The notes beneath the pieces were generated by a model, which was given only the letters and a program-made list of their open reading frames with translations, was not told the DNA's origin and did no database searches. Positions 24,742-35,790 of a stretch of DNA of 64,000 nt are shown piece by piece. Source of the stretch: Oscheius onirici (taxonomy: Eukaryota > Nematoda > Chromadorea > Rhabditida > Rhabditidae); NCBI GenBank assembly GCA_932521025.1, contig OW051471.1, forward strand, positions 11,408,001 through 11,472,000, written 5' to 3'. The position numbers and the translations under genes were made by a program. The stretch's first letter is position 1, and each line of letters starts with the position of its first letter.

Positions 24742-27700
24742 TTACAACTTTTCAAAGAAACACATGATCATATTTTCCAATGTAGCAGGTAGAGAGGCAT
24801 GTTCTCGAATGTCAGCGTCATCGCATTTGAGCCACTTGCCGTTCCTTTCAATCCATGCAATGTAGTGGCCAGTATGGATGGATTCTCCAAAACGGTCAAT
24901 TAGTGCAACTGGTTTGAAAGCGACTCCACAAATGGTTTCTTGCGAGTTTGGCGGGGCAATTTTGCAGGTTCTTTTCTTGTACCGTCCTTGAGTATGATCG
25001 AAGAGGGTGAAGTACGCTGCCAAAACTCTACATGTTGCAGGGACAGTGATAGTCGCCCTTATTCTTGCATATCGATCCTCCCCGCAATTGCATTGCGTTT
25101 CTTCTTCATCTTCCATCGATATCACATAGTCTTCAAAAGTCCCAGAAGGCATATTCTTTGTAATATGATATACTTTGTTGTCGGATTGAGTTGTTCTGTT
25201 CTAAAGTAGAGCAATTATAGCTACACAAAATAAAAAACGCATACCATTCCACAATGGCTGCATCTAGTGGTGTATACACATTGGAATTCAAAGGCGTTCT
25301 TGAAGTGATGATACTTATCAAGCAAATGCGAGAAAAACTCGTGGACATCGTGTTGGCGTCCGTCGTTGTAGTTTTCGTTTCCGATCTCGGCAAGAAGACC
25401 AGCAACGCTTTGCTGACCAGAATTCAAAATCAGAGACTCCAGTTGTCGGTACGTGGAAGTATCATCAGAAGGCATAGCATCTTTGAACAGTCGACGAATA
25501 ACTGGAACGACACTGTTGGCGAAACAAAAATTTTTCCCATGGTTTGAGAGTTTGAAGTCACGCTGGAAATATAAAGTTTAATGATAACGTCTGGAGCCAC
25601 TTTGGGTTAGTGAGATATTAAATAGGCGTGCTAAAGTGGAATCAAATGCACTCACATCTCCAATTGTCGCATTTTGAAGATCTCTCAGCAGATTTTCCAT
25701 AGGCTTTTCATAGGGTTCCATATATTTTCCATATTCCACACTTTGACGAATATTTTCCGGCGTATCAGAGGTCTCTTGCCCAAAGTTCGGAGACGTACGT
25801 AAGCTACTATCGTTTTTTCGAACGTAAACTTTTGCAATAAGTTCGTGAGAACAACCGTAGCTTTCGGCAAAAAAGGCCTCATAAAGCTCAGTGGTCAGTT
25901 CTTGATAGTGTCGACTGTCAAAGGTCGCTCCAGAGTTCACCATACGAATTGCATATGAATAGGTCTCCTTTATCACTCCGTCCATCTGTAGACTGCCGCG
26001 GAAAATTTCGGCTTCAAGAGACCATCCGGACGGTTTTGTCAGATCTGAAAGCTGTGCATTGAAGATTATTCACATGTTTTAGTCGACGAAACACATGTCT
26101 CTAGCATTTGATATTATTTTTTACTAATGTTTTAAATTTGTTTTAGTTCCTTTTCAAACGAGGAATGGCAAACCTGGTTGGATTTACCTAATTTGTCCGA
26201 AGCGACCTTTTTTTGGTCAGGCTTGTCATGCCTGTTCAAACAATAATGTTATAAGCTAAGCGCGATCTTGTCAAAAATTTGTGGGGCGTGAAAAAAAAAG
26301 GGGGGGGCTTAGTTCCGCGTTACTAACGTCTCACCGCCCGTTTTCAGTGCGGAACTAACGTCTCACTCTCATTTTTTAATTAAATCGAATGTTTTTTGAC
26401 AAATTTTTAGCTCATCGTCCGAAGTAATCTGTTCCCCGAAAGCTTGGACATCCTCAGCCAGAGCGATTAACCCTTGTTTAAAGCGAGTGTGACCCTACTG
26501 CGCCCGTGCGAGCTCAAAAAAATGGCGGGAAGCGCAATAAACCTTGACAAACGAAAAAAATGAAAGAAAACACTTGAAATGGACAAAAATGGCCGGGTTT
26601 TGCCATTTTTGTGAAAACAAGGCCGTTTTACTGCTAGATTGACTTTCTTCTGCTATTATTTTGATATGTCTCGTTGTATTTTGTGAGGATTGATTTACCT
26701 GGAAAAATAGAAGTATGCTGATGTTGTTTTACGATAAAAAGAGATATTTTAATAGGGATGAAACGCCGCGAATCGTGGATTCCGCGGAACTAACGTCACC
26801 CCCCCCCCCCCCCATCCCTGAAAAACACTTACGCTTATCGAACCTCGTCGTCCTTCTTTTTGAAGCACACGTTGCCTTCTTTCCTCGTTTCTTCGCGATA
26901 ACATGTTTCCTTTTAGATGGTTCATAGTTAGGGGTTTGGCACAAAAGTGCCGTGTTGTTGTCTAGATTCTGCAACTGATTCAGTGCTTCCAAAAGGGGAC
27001 TCGCACCTTGAAACAGTAGCAGCATATGTTATTCGTATCATCCGTCTTCTTATTGAACATATTTTCAAAGAACACTTCGCAATTCTCGTGATGAGCATGA
27101 ATTTGATAATAACCTTCATATTTCCCAGCAGGAATGTGGACAACAAGTTTTGTCATTTCGTCGTCGTTGCAGTTAATTAAATAAAGCAAGCGGTTGGTAG
27201 CAACGGTTAATGTATCTGTACTATACTCCAGTTGATGTGTGTCAAAAAGGCGTTTGAAAAGGGGTGAAAATGGCGTCTCAAAATCAACACGCACGTTGTT
27301 CTGAAAAAAAATTGAATTGTGAACCTTTGTCGATTGTGAACTGAGATTCACAAAATCCATAATTTTGGTTAACTAACCTCAGTAAATGGAATAAATGGAT
27401 TAAGCGATGCTTCAATATTTTGGTTTCCATGGATAAACGGAGCTAGTCCAACGGTTTTGTCGACAATTGTATGAATTTTCTCGAAAGCAACAACTTTTTC
27501 GAGGTGGTATGGTAGCTCCGAGTCAATGTGTACTTCGACGACAGCTTTTTCAAATACACGTGCCTAAAGATTGTATAGCCTACAATCTGAGCATTTCCCA
27601 ACCGCAGTAATTATTTCTTGTTTGCTATTTACCACCAGATCAAGACAGTTACAATGAAGATAGAATATCCTGGAAATTACTTTCGAATAATTTGTACGTC

Positions 27701-29656
27701 TCACCCAAGATTTATGTGAGACTTGTCTTGTACATTCTTCATGTCCAATTTATGAAGTATTTTTGCCAAGTCAAGCTGATCCATAAGGATAATGGTCTCA
27801 ATGCGTTCTCCTTCTTTGCTTCCCTTTTTCGGATATCGAATTCCTTGTACTTTTTTGAGCATCTTGTGGATGTTCTCAAGCGTGAATTTTGATCTGAACG
27901 GAAAAAGATGCTTGACAAGAAAATAGTGGTCTAAAACTCAGAAAATGTCCGATTGTTAGGTTAGTGTTACGTTTGGCTAGAAGTCCGTAAAAAGGAAGAA
28001 AGTCGTTGTCTTGCAGTGGGGCTACGATATTATCTCCAAAAATGCGGATAAGGTCATCATTTTGTAGCTGTAAATGTATGTTTGCCTTTTTAGGAGCACA
28101 TATCAGGACAAAAACTCTATGGCAATGTGAAAATTTACCTGTTCTCCGAGTTCCAAGTGAAATAGAACATCCAGTTGCATTACAGATGGAGAAGTACCCT
28201 CAATTCGAGCTTTTAGCCAATGAGGTTTGCTTTTAAAGTTGACCATATATTCTTTTGATTCTTCATTTTCGAGCCCCTCATAGTTGATCAAGAATCTGTA
28301 CGACTTCAAAAGTTTGTCTCTCAATAGGTCTCGTTGCAATGGATAAGTGACAATTGCATGGCCGTTTTCGAGAGACTCGTTTACGAGGCGGACAGTCACG
28401 TTTTTATACTAAAAGATTGACTGTAATTACTGTAAAAAAATTACTTTATCAATTACTTTCTTGTATCGATCCTTTTCGGTTTCGTTGCGAACAAGAACCA
28501 CTACTTGTTCCTCGGTTTCTTTGACAATGCTTTCGATTCTATCGTTGAAAGAAGCCGTGTTGGTAACAAATGGTTCCATTTCCTTTGCTCTGTTGCTGGG
28601 AATTTGTTCAGCATTAGGCAAAATATTGGTGACAGAGACGGCCGGAATTGCTTTTATAGTTCCATAAATCCACTTAGGATATTTTTCAATATAGTTTTTG
28701 ATGTAGGGAGGCGCTGTCTCATCTGGCAGTAATGGCTCTGCTGGTTCTTTGGCTTTGTCCTCGAAAAATGACTAAGCCAAAGAACGAAAAATGACAAGCA
28801 ACGTGAATGCGGCCGCCGATCAGCGTTGTAGTCTCTGTCTTCAATAAATTTCATTGGTTTTCCGTAGTGCCTGCAACTGAACAGGGCATGTGATGCTCTG
28901 CCAAAGTGTAGGTCAAACAATGCCTTAAAATTGGTGCATATAACAACACATAGTATAAATTACTTACCTGGTATTTTTGACGCGTAGCAAATGCATTCTG
29001 GGACACGAAGTGAATAAAAAATTTGCGACCAGTAATCTTGTTCAAACTGAGCAAAATTGCAGCAAATATAATAAGCACCTCTTCTGGAACTTCTAGCACC
29101 TGAAAACACTCTGTAGAGTATGAAAGCAACCTAGATGCAAATTGGAGAAAATAGATTTTTCTAGCATGATTCTTAACTTATTTCCCACCTCAATAATATA
29201 GGGATATTTTTCCACGTAGAAAAAGTTGAATATCATGTTAGTTACTTGAAGCTTCAGATAGCTCATGACTGCAGGAGCTGGAACTTCTGGTAGGCTTCTC
29301 ACAAATTTGTTAAGATTATTGTCGATGTTTTCCAGAAATGGGCCAATATGTTCTCCCCTTTCATGTAATTTTTGAAGAATCTATGCCGCATATGATAAAA
29401 TCGGATGAGGCTGCACCTACATGCTGTATTCTCTTTTCCACTTTTTGAAGTTCATCGGTAATCATCTGAAAAAAAAAACTGAAAAAGATTCACAATAAAC
29501 TCACGTTATCGTTCATTATTTTCCGAATCTCTGCAGGATCTTCCAGACGATCACCATCAGAAGTTTTTTCCACAAATTTGTTAACCTTATCTTTAGGAAC
29601 TCCGAGCAGATCGCAATACCGCAAAAATGTTCTTAGATTAGTTTTTTGGTTCTAAA
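24742..29656 (-). CDS. Divergent ubiquitin-specific protease (5' end not found)
   Basis: Deubiquitinase of the USP (C19) family. The catalytic core is C-terminal. The Cys box SNHGKNFCFANSVVPVIRRL has the nucleophile at 25524-25526. The HDVHEFFSHLLDKY block corresponds to the family QDxxEF motif. Cys pairs CSHC and CNC could form the zinc ribbon. The His box TGHYIAWIERNGKWLKCDDA has His at 24865-24867 and downstream Asp. Core exons are 25562-25245 and 25202-24742, only about 255 residues, short for a USP. Upstream, about twelve small exons (29656-25657) join in frame and encode a long helical region without a recognised domain, for example KWIYGTIKAIPAVSV and VPKDKVNKFVEKTS. The first exon seen follows an acceptor next to a BEL/Pao element (29789 on), so the true 5' exons are missing, displaced or absent. 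Ubiquitin linkage and substrate are unknown. Confidence 0.8.
26286..26820. mobile_element. Fold-back element with poly-G/poly-C ends (USP intron)
   Basis: The left end has AAAAAAAAAGGGGGGGG followed by CTTAGTTCCGCG. The right end has CGCGGAACTAACGTC-like sequence (CCGCGGAACTAACGTCA) followed by a run of 14 C. GGAACTAACGTCTCAC is repeated internally. It lies in the 25986-26840 intron and has no coding frame. Confidence 0.55.
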
Positions 29657-29788
29657 AGATTGAACTATATATGGATTTAGCAGTTCTTTCGGCCCCCGCC
29701 CAGTGTATCCGTTAGATACCCATCAGTTAATCTTCCTTGTGTAAAATATGACTAGGCCATCTTGTCCAGTCGGGGTAGAGACGTCTGA

Positions 29789-31430
29789 ATGGCGACCTTC
29801 TGCAAGTCTCATTCACAGACTATTCATATCATCAAAAACAATTTGTCACTAGGCTCACAGAAATTGGCCTTCAACTGGCAGAGCTACAGAAATCCACGTC
29901 GGTTTCACTGGAGACAGCCACCTCCGCCCCACAAATAACTCGTCCGCTGACTCAACCGCAGTTTGCCGATGACGCAAGATCCGATGACGAACTGTCGACG
30001 ACATCTGGAAATGGAGTGCCAAGGCTGAGACCTAAACAGAAATTGCCACAGTTTTCTGGAGATACCAGGAAATTTCCGAGCTTCTGGGCCGGATATTCCG
30101 CCATGGTTCACGAAGCCACAGACTTGGAGAAACTCGACAAGTTTTTCTACCTCAGACAAGCATTGAAAGGAGAAGCCCTCCGCCTTGTCGAAGAGATACC
30201 AGTAACCGGACCCAACTACTCCAAAGCCATCTCCCTGCTCAAGCACAGATTCGACCTTGGTTCGACTGTTACAACGGTGATGATCTCCGACATTCAACGC
30301 TTACGTCCGGCTCAAGGTACGACTTCGGACATCCGTTTGACACTTGAGTCTCTACGACAAAAAATCGTAACATTGGAGTGCCATGGAGAGACATTCACGA
30401 CAACAACGTTTGGAAGTCGCTCATCCTGTCGAAGTTCCCGGGAATGGTCAACTCTCACATCATCAAGGAGGAACGCAAGCTGCCCAAGAGCTCTGCTGGA
30501 ACTCCTACCTTCTACACTGTCTCGCAGCTGATAGAAGAGATTGCCGACTACGTCCAGCTGAGAGAATGCGTCGAGATGAGTATCGCCGCCCACACGGACG
30601 CCGACAAGAAGCCGGCTCATGAACAACGACATCTCCATCAAAAAAAAGAGAAACACGACTCCAAGGAGAGTAATAACCTTCGGAAGTGCATCTGTGGTGA
30701 GCTGCATTGGCCCACAGATTCCCCCCGAGGCTTACAACCGTTCACCTCGGCCAAGATGAGGCCAAGAAGAAGAACCTTTGCTGGAAGTGCTTTTTGCTCA
30801 ATCATCAGACCAAGGACTGCCGAACATAACTCGGAGCTTGTCCCAAATGCGGAGGAAATCATCATTCTGCCCTCTGCGACAGACCAAAGCCCAAGGTGGA
30901 CAACAGAGCAGCCAAGGATGACAAGAAGCCGACTCCTTTCGTTGCCAAGCCGACCCGATCATTTGGCCATACTGTCTGTGATTCCTTCGAGGCAGAACAC
31001 ACCGACGTCGTTCTCGCCGATCAGTTCTCGGAAATCCTTTTCCAAAAAGTCCAGAATGATGAACAAATCGTCATGATGCAAGCCCGATCCTCCGTCTACA
31101 ACTACCTGACCCAATCCTGGAGCAAGGTTATCATTTTCTTCGACTCTGGATCGACTACAAGTCTCATTCGTGAAGACATCTGTCAAGAGTACGGAATTCA
31201 ACGAAGTGGACCGTCTCCACTGACAGTGACCGGTGCAGCTGGACAACTAACAACATTTGACTCGTCTCTGGCCATCGTCACGTTCCATGCTTCTCGGAAG
31301 AACTCTGCCGACATGAGAGCTGAGATCAAAACAATGCCGACTCTCTGCAACAACTTACGTCCTGGACGACTCTTAAAGGAGGACTTGACATTCTCATCGG
31401 ACTCGACCTCATGAGTCAGTTTGTCGACGA
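29789..31430 (+). pseudogene. BEL/Pao gag and protease remnant
   Basis: Gag and aspartic protease region of the Pao-type element, spread over three frames. It contains DUF1759 sequence, two zinc knuckles and the protease triad DSG (31142-31150), then the post-protease block DILIGLDLMSQF at about 31387-31422, where the interrupting transposon begins. Frameshifts and a stop between the two zinc knuckles rule out a full product. Confidence 0.8.
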
Positions 31431-31610
31431 GACTACAGGGTGCGGCATAATTATGTTGACTTGTTGCGCGGGCGCGGAGTTCGTTTTTTTTTTGCAATGT
31501 GCACGGCTTCACACATGTATTTTGTCATTTCTGGTGTTAGTTTACATGTTTCTCTATTGTTTGACGTATCATGTGTTGCGGTTTTCAAAAATATGAAGCT
31601 CTCACCTCAT

Positions 31611-31960
31611 CTCTCTACTACTAAAGCGCAATGGTGTCTGTCGTGGACGTGTGTTTGTTTGTTTGTTTGTCCGAAACCACGTGTAAAGCAAAATGTAAGT
31701 TATATGAATCATTTCTCTCAGTTTTTTACAGATGTGATACATACGGCAGCCCCCAAGATTCATGGAACCGAAGTCACCAGTGATGAAGAGCATGCTTTAC
31801 GGTTGTGCTTATTAACTCACCCGCGGCTTCGCCGTCTGTCGGCGGCTTTTATACTTGGGGTTTCTTCTTAACTTCTGCTCCCTTCCCCAGTCAACCGACC
31901 TCTTCTGATCTCTTCTGCTACCTTCCCTAGTCAACCGATCTCAGCGGATCCTGTCACGTC
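31611..31960 (+). repeat. Dispersed repeat fragment with TCTCTACTACTAAAGC start
   Basis: TCTCTACTACTAAAGC at about 31611 resembles Helitron 5' ends (TCTCTACTA). The block ends with CTTCCCCAGTCAACCGA / TCTCTTCTG-type units (31870-31950) that recur in reverse orientation at 62160-62240. No Rep/helicase frame and no clear CTAG terminus, so the Helitron label is tentative. Confidence 0.35.
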
Positions 31961-32163
31961 TTCTTCCTTACCAAATCAATCGGACAATTTTCATTCTTTC
32001 CCAGGATTCTCATCCCCTCCTAAAGAACCGATACGAATTTTCCTATTTTCCGGCTGTTTTTTCTTAAATGAGCAAATATTACGTGCGATAGGAATAAACC
32101 CCCCCTTCTAAACTTTTTGTTTCCCATCCAAATGCCACCAAAATTTGGCTGAAAGGGGGGCAG

Positions 32164-33591
32164 TATAGGGCACAACTTCACCACAAAATTTCAGCCAATT
32201 TGCATTTTCTATGGCGGAGCTAGGTGGATTTTATCACTTTTTGGGGTCCGACCTCGCGGCACTGTCGGACCCATAACTTTTTTTGAGGAAAGCATTAGAT
32301 GCATTACATATGTGGGTATACATATGTGGGAAGTACGTAGTCGATTTCATTACGCGTTTCCATATTAGGGGAAATCCAGGTCCACTTTCTACCGGGTCGT
32401 TTTCGGAATCGGCTGTTCATAACGAAGAGATTCTTCCCAGCACAGAAATCAGCTAGCATCTGCCCTCTTTCGTTCCGTAATCCAATCCCGTACGGTCCAA
32501 CATGCTTCTCGTCTTGCTTTCCAGGACCGATCTTACTGTTAAAGTCTCCGACGACAATTCCAGCATCGATACTCGGTCATTGAGGACGTGAAATGTGACC
32601 TGAGTTGACTATCGGTTGTGTACGAGAAAGCCGGTTTTTCCAGCGTGTAGTAGAAGGTGACCTGTAGACTGTATGGATAGCGATCCTTATCCTCGTCTTT
32701 TCACTTCACTGAGACCGATAACGTCGAAGTTGATGTCGTGTAGAGCGTCATTCAGTTCGGCTACGCGGGCGTCTGTTCGAAGGGTGCGGCAGTTCAAGGT
32801 CCCAATCCTCAGGCCAAGTATGTCGGACATGTTCCTCCACCAGGTTGTCCAGGCGACTGATGGGGGAGAGTAGTTCTACCGAGAGAAAGCGGAGCCAGCA
32901 AAAGGAGACAACCTTGTTGCATGGGCGCGCAGAAACTAAACTCTCCAAATGAGGCTATATCCCTGCACAATATCAGCCGAAGCCATCGAACAGTTTTCTC
33001 AAACATTCGCTCCCCAACTTTTTTTTTCACTTGCCCAAAAACACCATGGAGGGGTATCATGGAATTTTTTGGTCAAAATTTTTTATTCTTGCAATAGCTT
33101 CGCACTGACTTGCTATTACCTAAAAACTTGTTTGCTCCTCGAAATTCGCGTCGGAAGTGGCGAAAAGAGGCAAAAAACTGGGATTCCAGAAGCTTCTAGA
33201 ACATTACATGAGACATTCTTCGACCTAATTTCGCTACTTCCGACGCGAATTTCGAGGATCAAACAAGTTTTTAGGTAAAAGCAAGTCCGTACGATGCTAT
33301 TGCAAGAATAAAAATTTTTGACCAAAAAATTCCATGATGCCCCCTACATGGTGTTTTTGGGCAATTGAAAAAAAGTTTAGGAGCGAGTGTTTGAGAAAAC
33401 TGTTCGATGGCTTGGGCTGATATTATGCAGAGATATACCCACATATGTAATGCATCTAATGCTTTCCTCAAAAAAAAGTTATGGGTCCGACAGTGCCGCG
33501 AGGTCGGACCCCAAAAAGTGATAAAATCCACCTAGCTCCGCCATAGAAAATGCAAATTGGCTGAAATTTTGTGGTGAAGTTGTGCCCTATA
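32164..33591. mobile_element. Nested long fold-back element split by an RTE fragment
   Basis: The left arm starts TATAGGGCACAACTTCACC (32164). The right arm ends in the complement at 33591. Both arms share GGTCCGACCTCGCGGCACTG and CATTAGATGCATTACATATG. The left arm stops near 32340 and resumes near 32955 (AATATCAGCCGAAGCCATCG), matching the uninterrupted right arm, so the 0.6-kb piece between is a later insertion. Confidence 0.85.
32340..32954 (-). pseudogene. RTE-type non-LTR retrotransposon, endonuclease fragment
   Basis: The minus strand encodes parts of an AP-type endonuclease. The N-terminal block GLRIGTLNCRTLRTDARV then FDVIGLSEVKRRG lies at about 32813-32693. The catalytic block VGDFNSKIG followed by GPYGIGLRNERGQMLADFCA and TWISPNMETRNEIDY lies at about 32560-32345. 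Stops and frameshifts lie between them, and the reverse transcriptase is absent. The insertion splits the left arm of the fold-back element. Confidence 0.85.
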
Positions 33592-33848
33592 CCTGTTCTG
33601 TTCTATTTTCGTTTTTACGTAACGATTACCTGGTCAACATAATTATGCCGCACCCTGTACTCCCAAGATGCGACTTCCCTCAGGGCTACTTCTGACAAAA
33701 ACGTGGTTTAGATGGACGATCAGTGGAAGATCAAAACTGCCTACTGGATTGAAGCTCCTGGAGCCCAAGGTCTGCAATTAACCCCTTCCAGAGCCTCAGC
33801 TGTGATCGCCGATGTCTGGGCTGTCGAGCCTCTCACTCTGATCAAAGA

Positions 33849-34600
33849 TTGTCTTGTCGTCCCCCGGAAATGATCAACGAAGATCTCGAGAATTTCAAGT
33901 CGGACATTCAAAATCTCTATTCCCTAGAGAGCGTCGGAATCAGCCCCACGAAGGACCAGAATGAGATGAAGGTCATCGACTTCATGAACGAGTACAGAAA
34001 GGCTATCCAAATGGAGCCTGGAAAAGTTACAGCCGGCTTCCCGTTTCTGGAAAACATCAGTGAGCTCAAGGACAACTTCAAGCTAGCCCTGAAGCAGCTA
34101 CAGCAACAGTGCTCTCGTTTAAAACCGGACCACTTCGAACATTACGAGAAGACATTCCAGGACTACCTCACCAAAGGAATCATCGAGCGGGTCGAGATCA
34201 AGGACACATCGAGCTTTGCCACATACTATATGCCATACCACCCGGTCATTTCTCCCGGAAAATCAACATCGTTTCGAGTAGTCTTCAACGTCTCAAGCAG
34301 CTACAAAGGAGAACTCAGCCTCAATGATGTCCTGGATTCTGTCTGATGTCCGTCATCTACGAGATCCTGCTCAAATAAAGAGTTCACAAGTTCATCCTGG
34401 TCGCCGACATTCAGAAGGCATTCCTGAACATTCACCTTCCGGAAACACATCGTGACGTCGTTCGTTTCCTGTGGATCCTGGACCCTCGTCTCCCTGCTTC
34501 TGGAGACAATCTGGTCGCCTACCGGTTCTCCCGAATCCCTTTTGGAGTCAACGCCTCTCCAGCAATCCTGAGTCAGGTCCTTATCAAACATCTGGAAGCT
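33849..34600 (+). pseudogene. BEL/Pao reverse-transcriptase remnant
   Basis: Continues the BEL/Pao element after the inserted transposon. It contains the pre-RT linker, the SFRVVFNVSS block, a stop at about 34344, then VADIQKAFLNIHLPE (first catalytic Asp region) and FGVNASPAIL in another frame. The second catalytic block is missing because the element ends near 34600. Confidence 0.85.
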
Positions 34601-34779
34601 GAAAAAAGTTGTTTAAACATATTTGCAGTCATAAGTGGGTCTCGAAGGGAAGAGCTAAAATCTTACGGTAATCCCTCTTCTTTTTGAACAGACCGTGAAC
34701 TGCCGGGATTTATAGTTCAAGTCAGGAGTTCTCTCCTGCAACATAAAGTGTCGTAAACCAAAAGATGCACGACAAAGCA

Positions 34780-34945
34780 ACTGTCGAGTCTGTGGCACAA
34801 AAATGAATCAGGAGTCTGTTTCCTAAAAAAAAATCATGTCGGTGTCTAACTGTCGAGTCTGTGGCCTAATAGAAACTAGGGCGCTGCCTAACTGTAGGAC
34901 GTGTTGCTTTGTAAAAACAAAGCAGCTGTCTAACTGTCGAGTGAG
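34780..34945 (+). repeat. CTGTCTAACTGTCGAG repeat array (intergenic)
   Basis: Four units: CAACTGTCGAGTCTGTGGC, GTCTAACTGTCGAGTCTGTG, CTGCCTAACTGTAGGACG and CTGTCTAACTGTCGAGTG, about 45-55 nt apart, directly downstream of the truncated BEL/Pao element. Confidence 0.85.
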
Positions 34946-35551
34946 TAAATGACGTTACTATTGACTCCAATAGCTAGAAGCTGCAAGTCTCCTTTTATAA
35001 CTGAGATCTGCGTTCCACTCTATCTCTTCTCTGATAAGTTTTTGCACTCTCTCTCTCCCTCATCATGGCCCTACAGTGATTTCACCTCCCCGAATATGTT
35101 ATCTTCGCCCCATGACCGATTCAAACAGCTGGAACATCTATTCAATCTGGCCTGCTGATGCAATCCTCACACCAAAAATCATATGCTCTTTTTTGACGTC
35201 TGCCCTCGCTGCACCTTCACGAATAATGGAAACGGCAAACAGAGAGGACAGCTGGATGATAAGAACGACGAATGTTTTAGAGAAAGGCTTGATCTTTGAA
35301 AGCGTGCAACTGCAGCAGCGGTCTGGCTGATTAATGACTTCCAGGCTCTATTACAACTATTTTGCACTTGTGAACTGACCAATGCCTCCAATGCAACAAT
35401 CGCTGCAATAAACGAGCTTATTGGCTCCACTCTTCCCACGGGGAGGAATGGGCTTTTTGGTGATTGCGCCAGCAGTACAGAATCGGTCTCTCTCTCTTGT
35501 TCATTGACCTAGTCATTTCTCTGTCTCATCTCTCCTTTCTGAAACATCGCT

Positions 35552-35790
35552 CGGGTTAGGGATTTTTCTTAGAGAAAAATTCTAAGAAAAGTAGAGAAAA
35601 ATTCTCAGAAAACGAACTTTACCGTGACTTTTCTTAGAAATTTTTTTACACAAAAATTATATCGTGTTTTTCTTTCGATATTTTAATCAAACTTTCTTAT
35701 GGTCCCCGGTTTGTAATCAAACGGCGACTACTTTACGAAAAAATATAAAGGAAAAGTAAGGTTCAACAAGGTTTAAAAATCCCTGACCCA
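35552..35790. mobile_element. MITE, GGGATTTTT terminal repeats
   Basis: Begins GGGTTAGGGATTTTTCTTAG and ends AAAAATCCCTGACCC. The interior holds CTAAGAAAA-type runs and GTTTGTAATCAAACGGCGAC. A related copy at 39966-40160 shares GATTACAAACCGGG-like and AAGAAAA sequence in inverted order. Non-coding. Confidence 0.65.

Larger units (their letters stand above)
31436..33657. mobile_element. Tc1/mariner-like element with TA target duplication
   Basis: Terminal inverted repeats of about 26 bp are perfect (CAGGGTGCGGCATAATTATG at 31436 and its complement ending at 33657), flanked by TA on each side. Removing it rejoins the BEL/Pao sequence. No DDE transposase frame was seen, so it is non-autonomous. 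Its interior carries a second fold-back (32164-33591) and other repeat fragments. Confidence 0.85.
29789..34600 (+). mobile_element. Decayed BEL/Pao LTR-retrotransposon, interrupted
   Basis: Gag start near 29789. The DUF1759-type Gag block (KLPQFSGDTRKFPSFWAGYS; LEKLDKFFYLRQALKGEA) lies at about 30040-30180. Two CCHC knuckles follow (CWKCFLLNHQTKDC and CPKCGGNHHSALC) at about 30775-30885. An aspartic protease site DSGSTTSLI is at about 31142. The reverse-transcriptase N-region and thumb-side blocks (FRVVFNVSS; VADIQKAFLNIHLPE; FGVNASPAIL) span 34270-34575. Frameshifts near 29845 and 30380 and stops (for example near 30825 and 34344) break the frame. A DNA transposon occupies 31436-33657. The element stops after the first RT blocks, with no RNase H, integrase or paired LTRs seen. 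It is inactive and lies beside the 5' end of the USP gene. Confidence 0.88.

Noticed and set aside
31440-31871. Open frame of 143 residues inside the inserted element as a transposase.
   Set aside because: No DDE/DDD motif or helix-turn-helix pattern; the region consists of repeat fragments.
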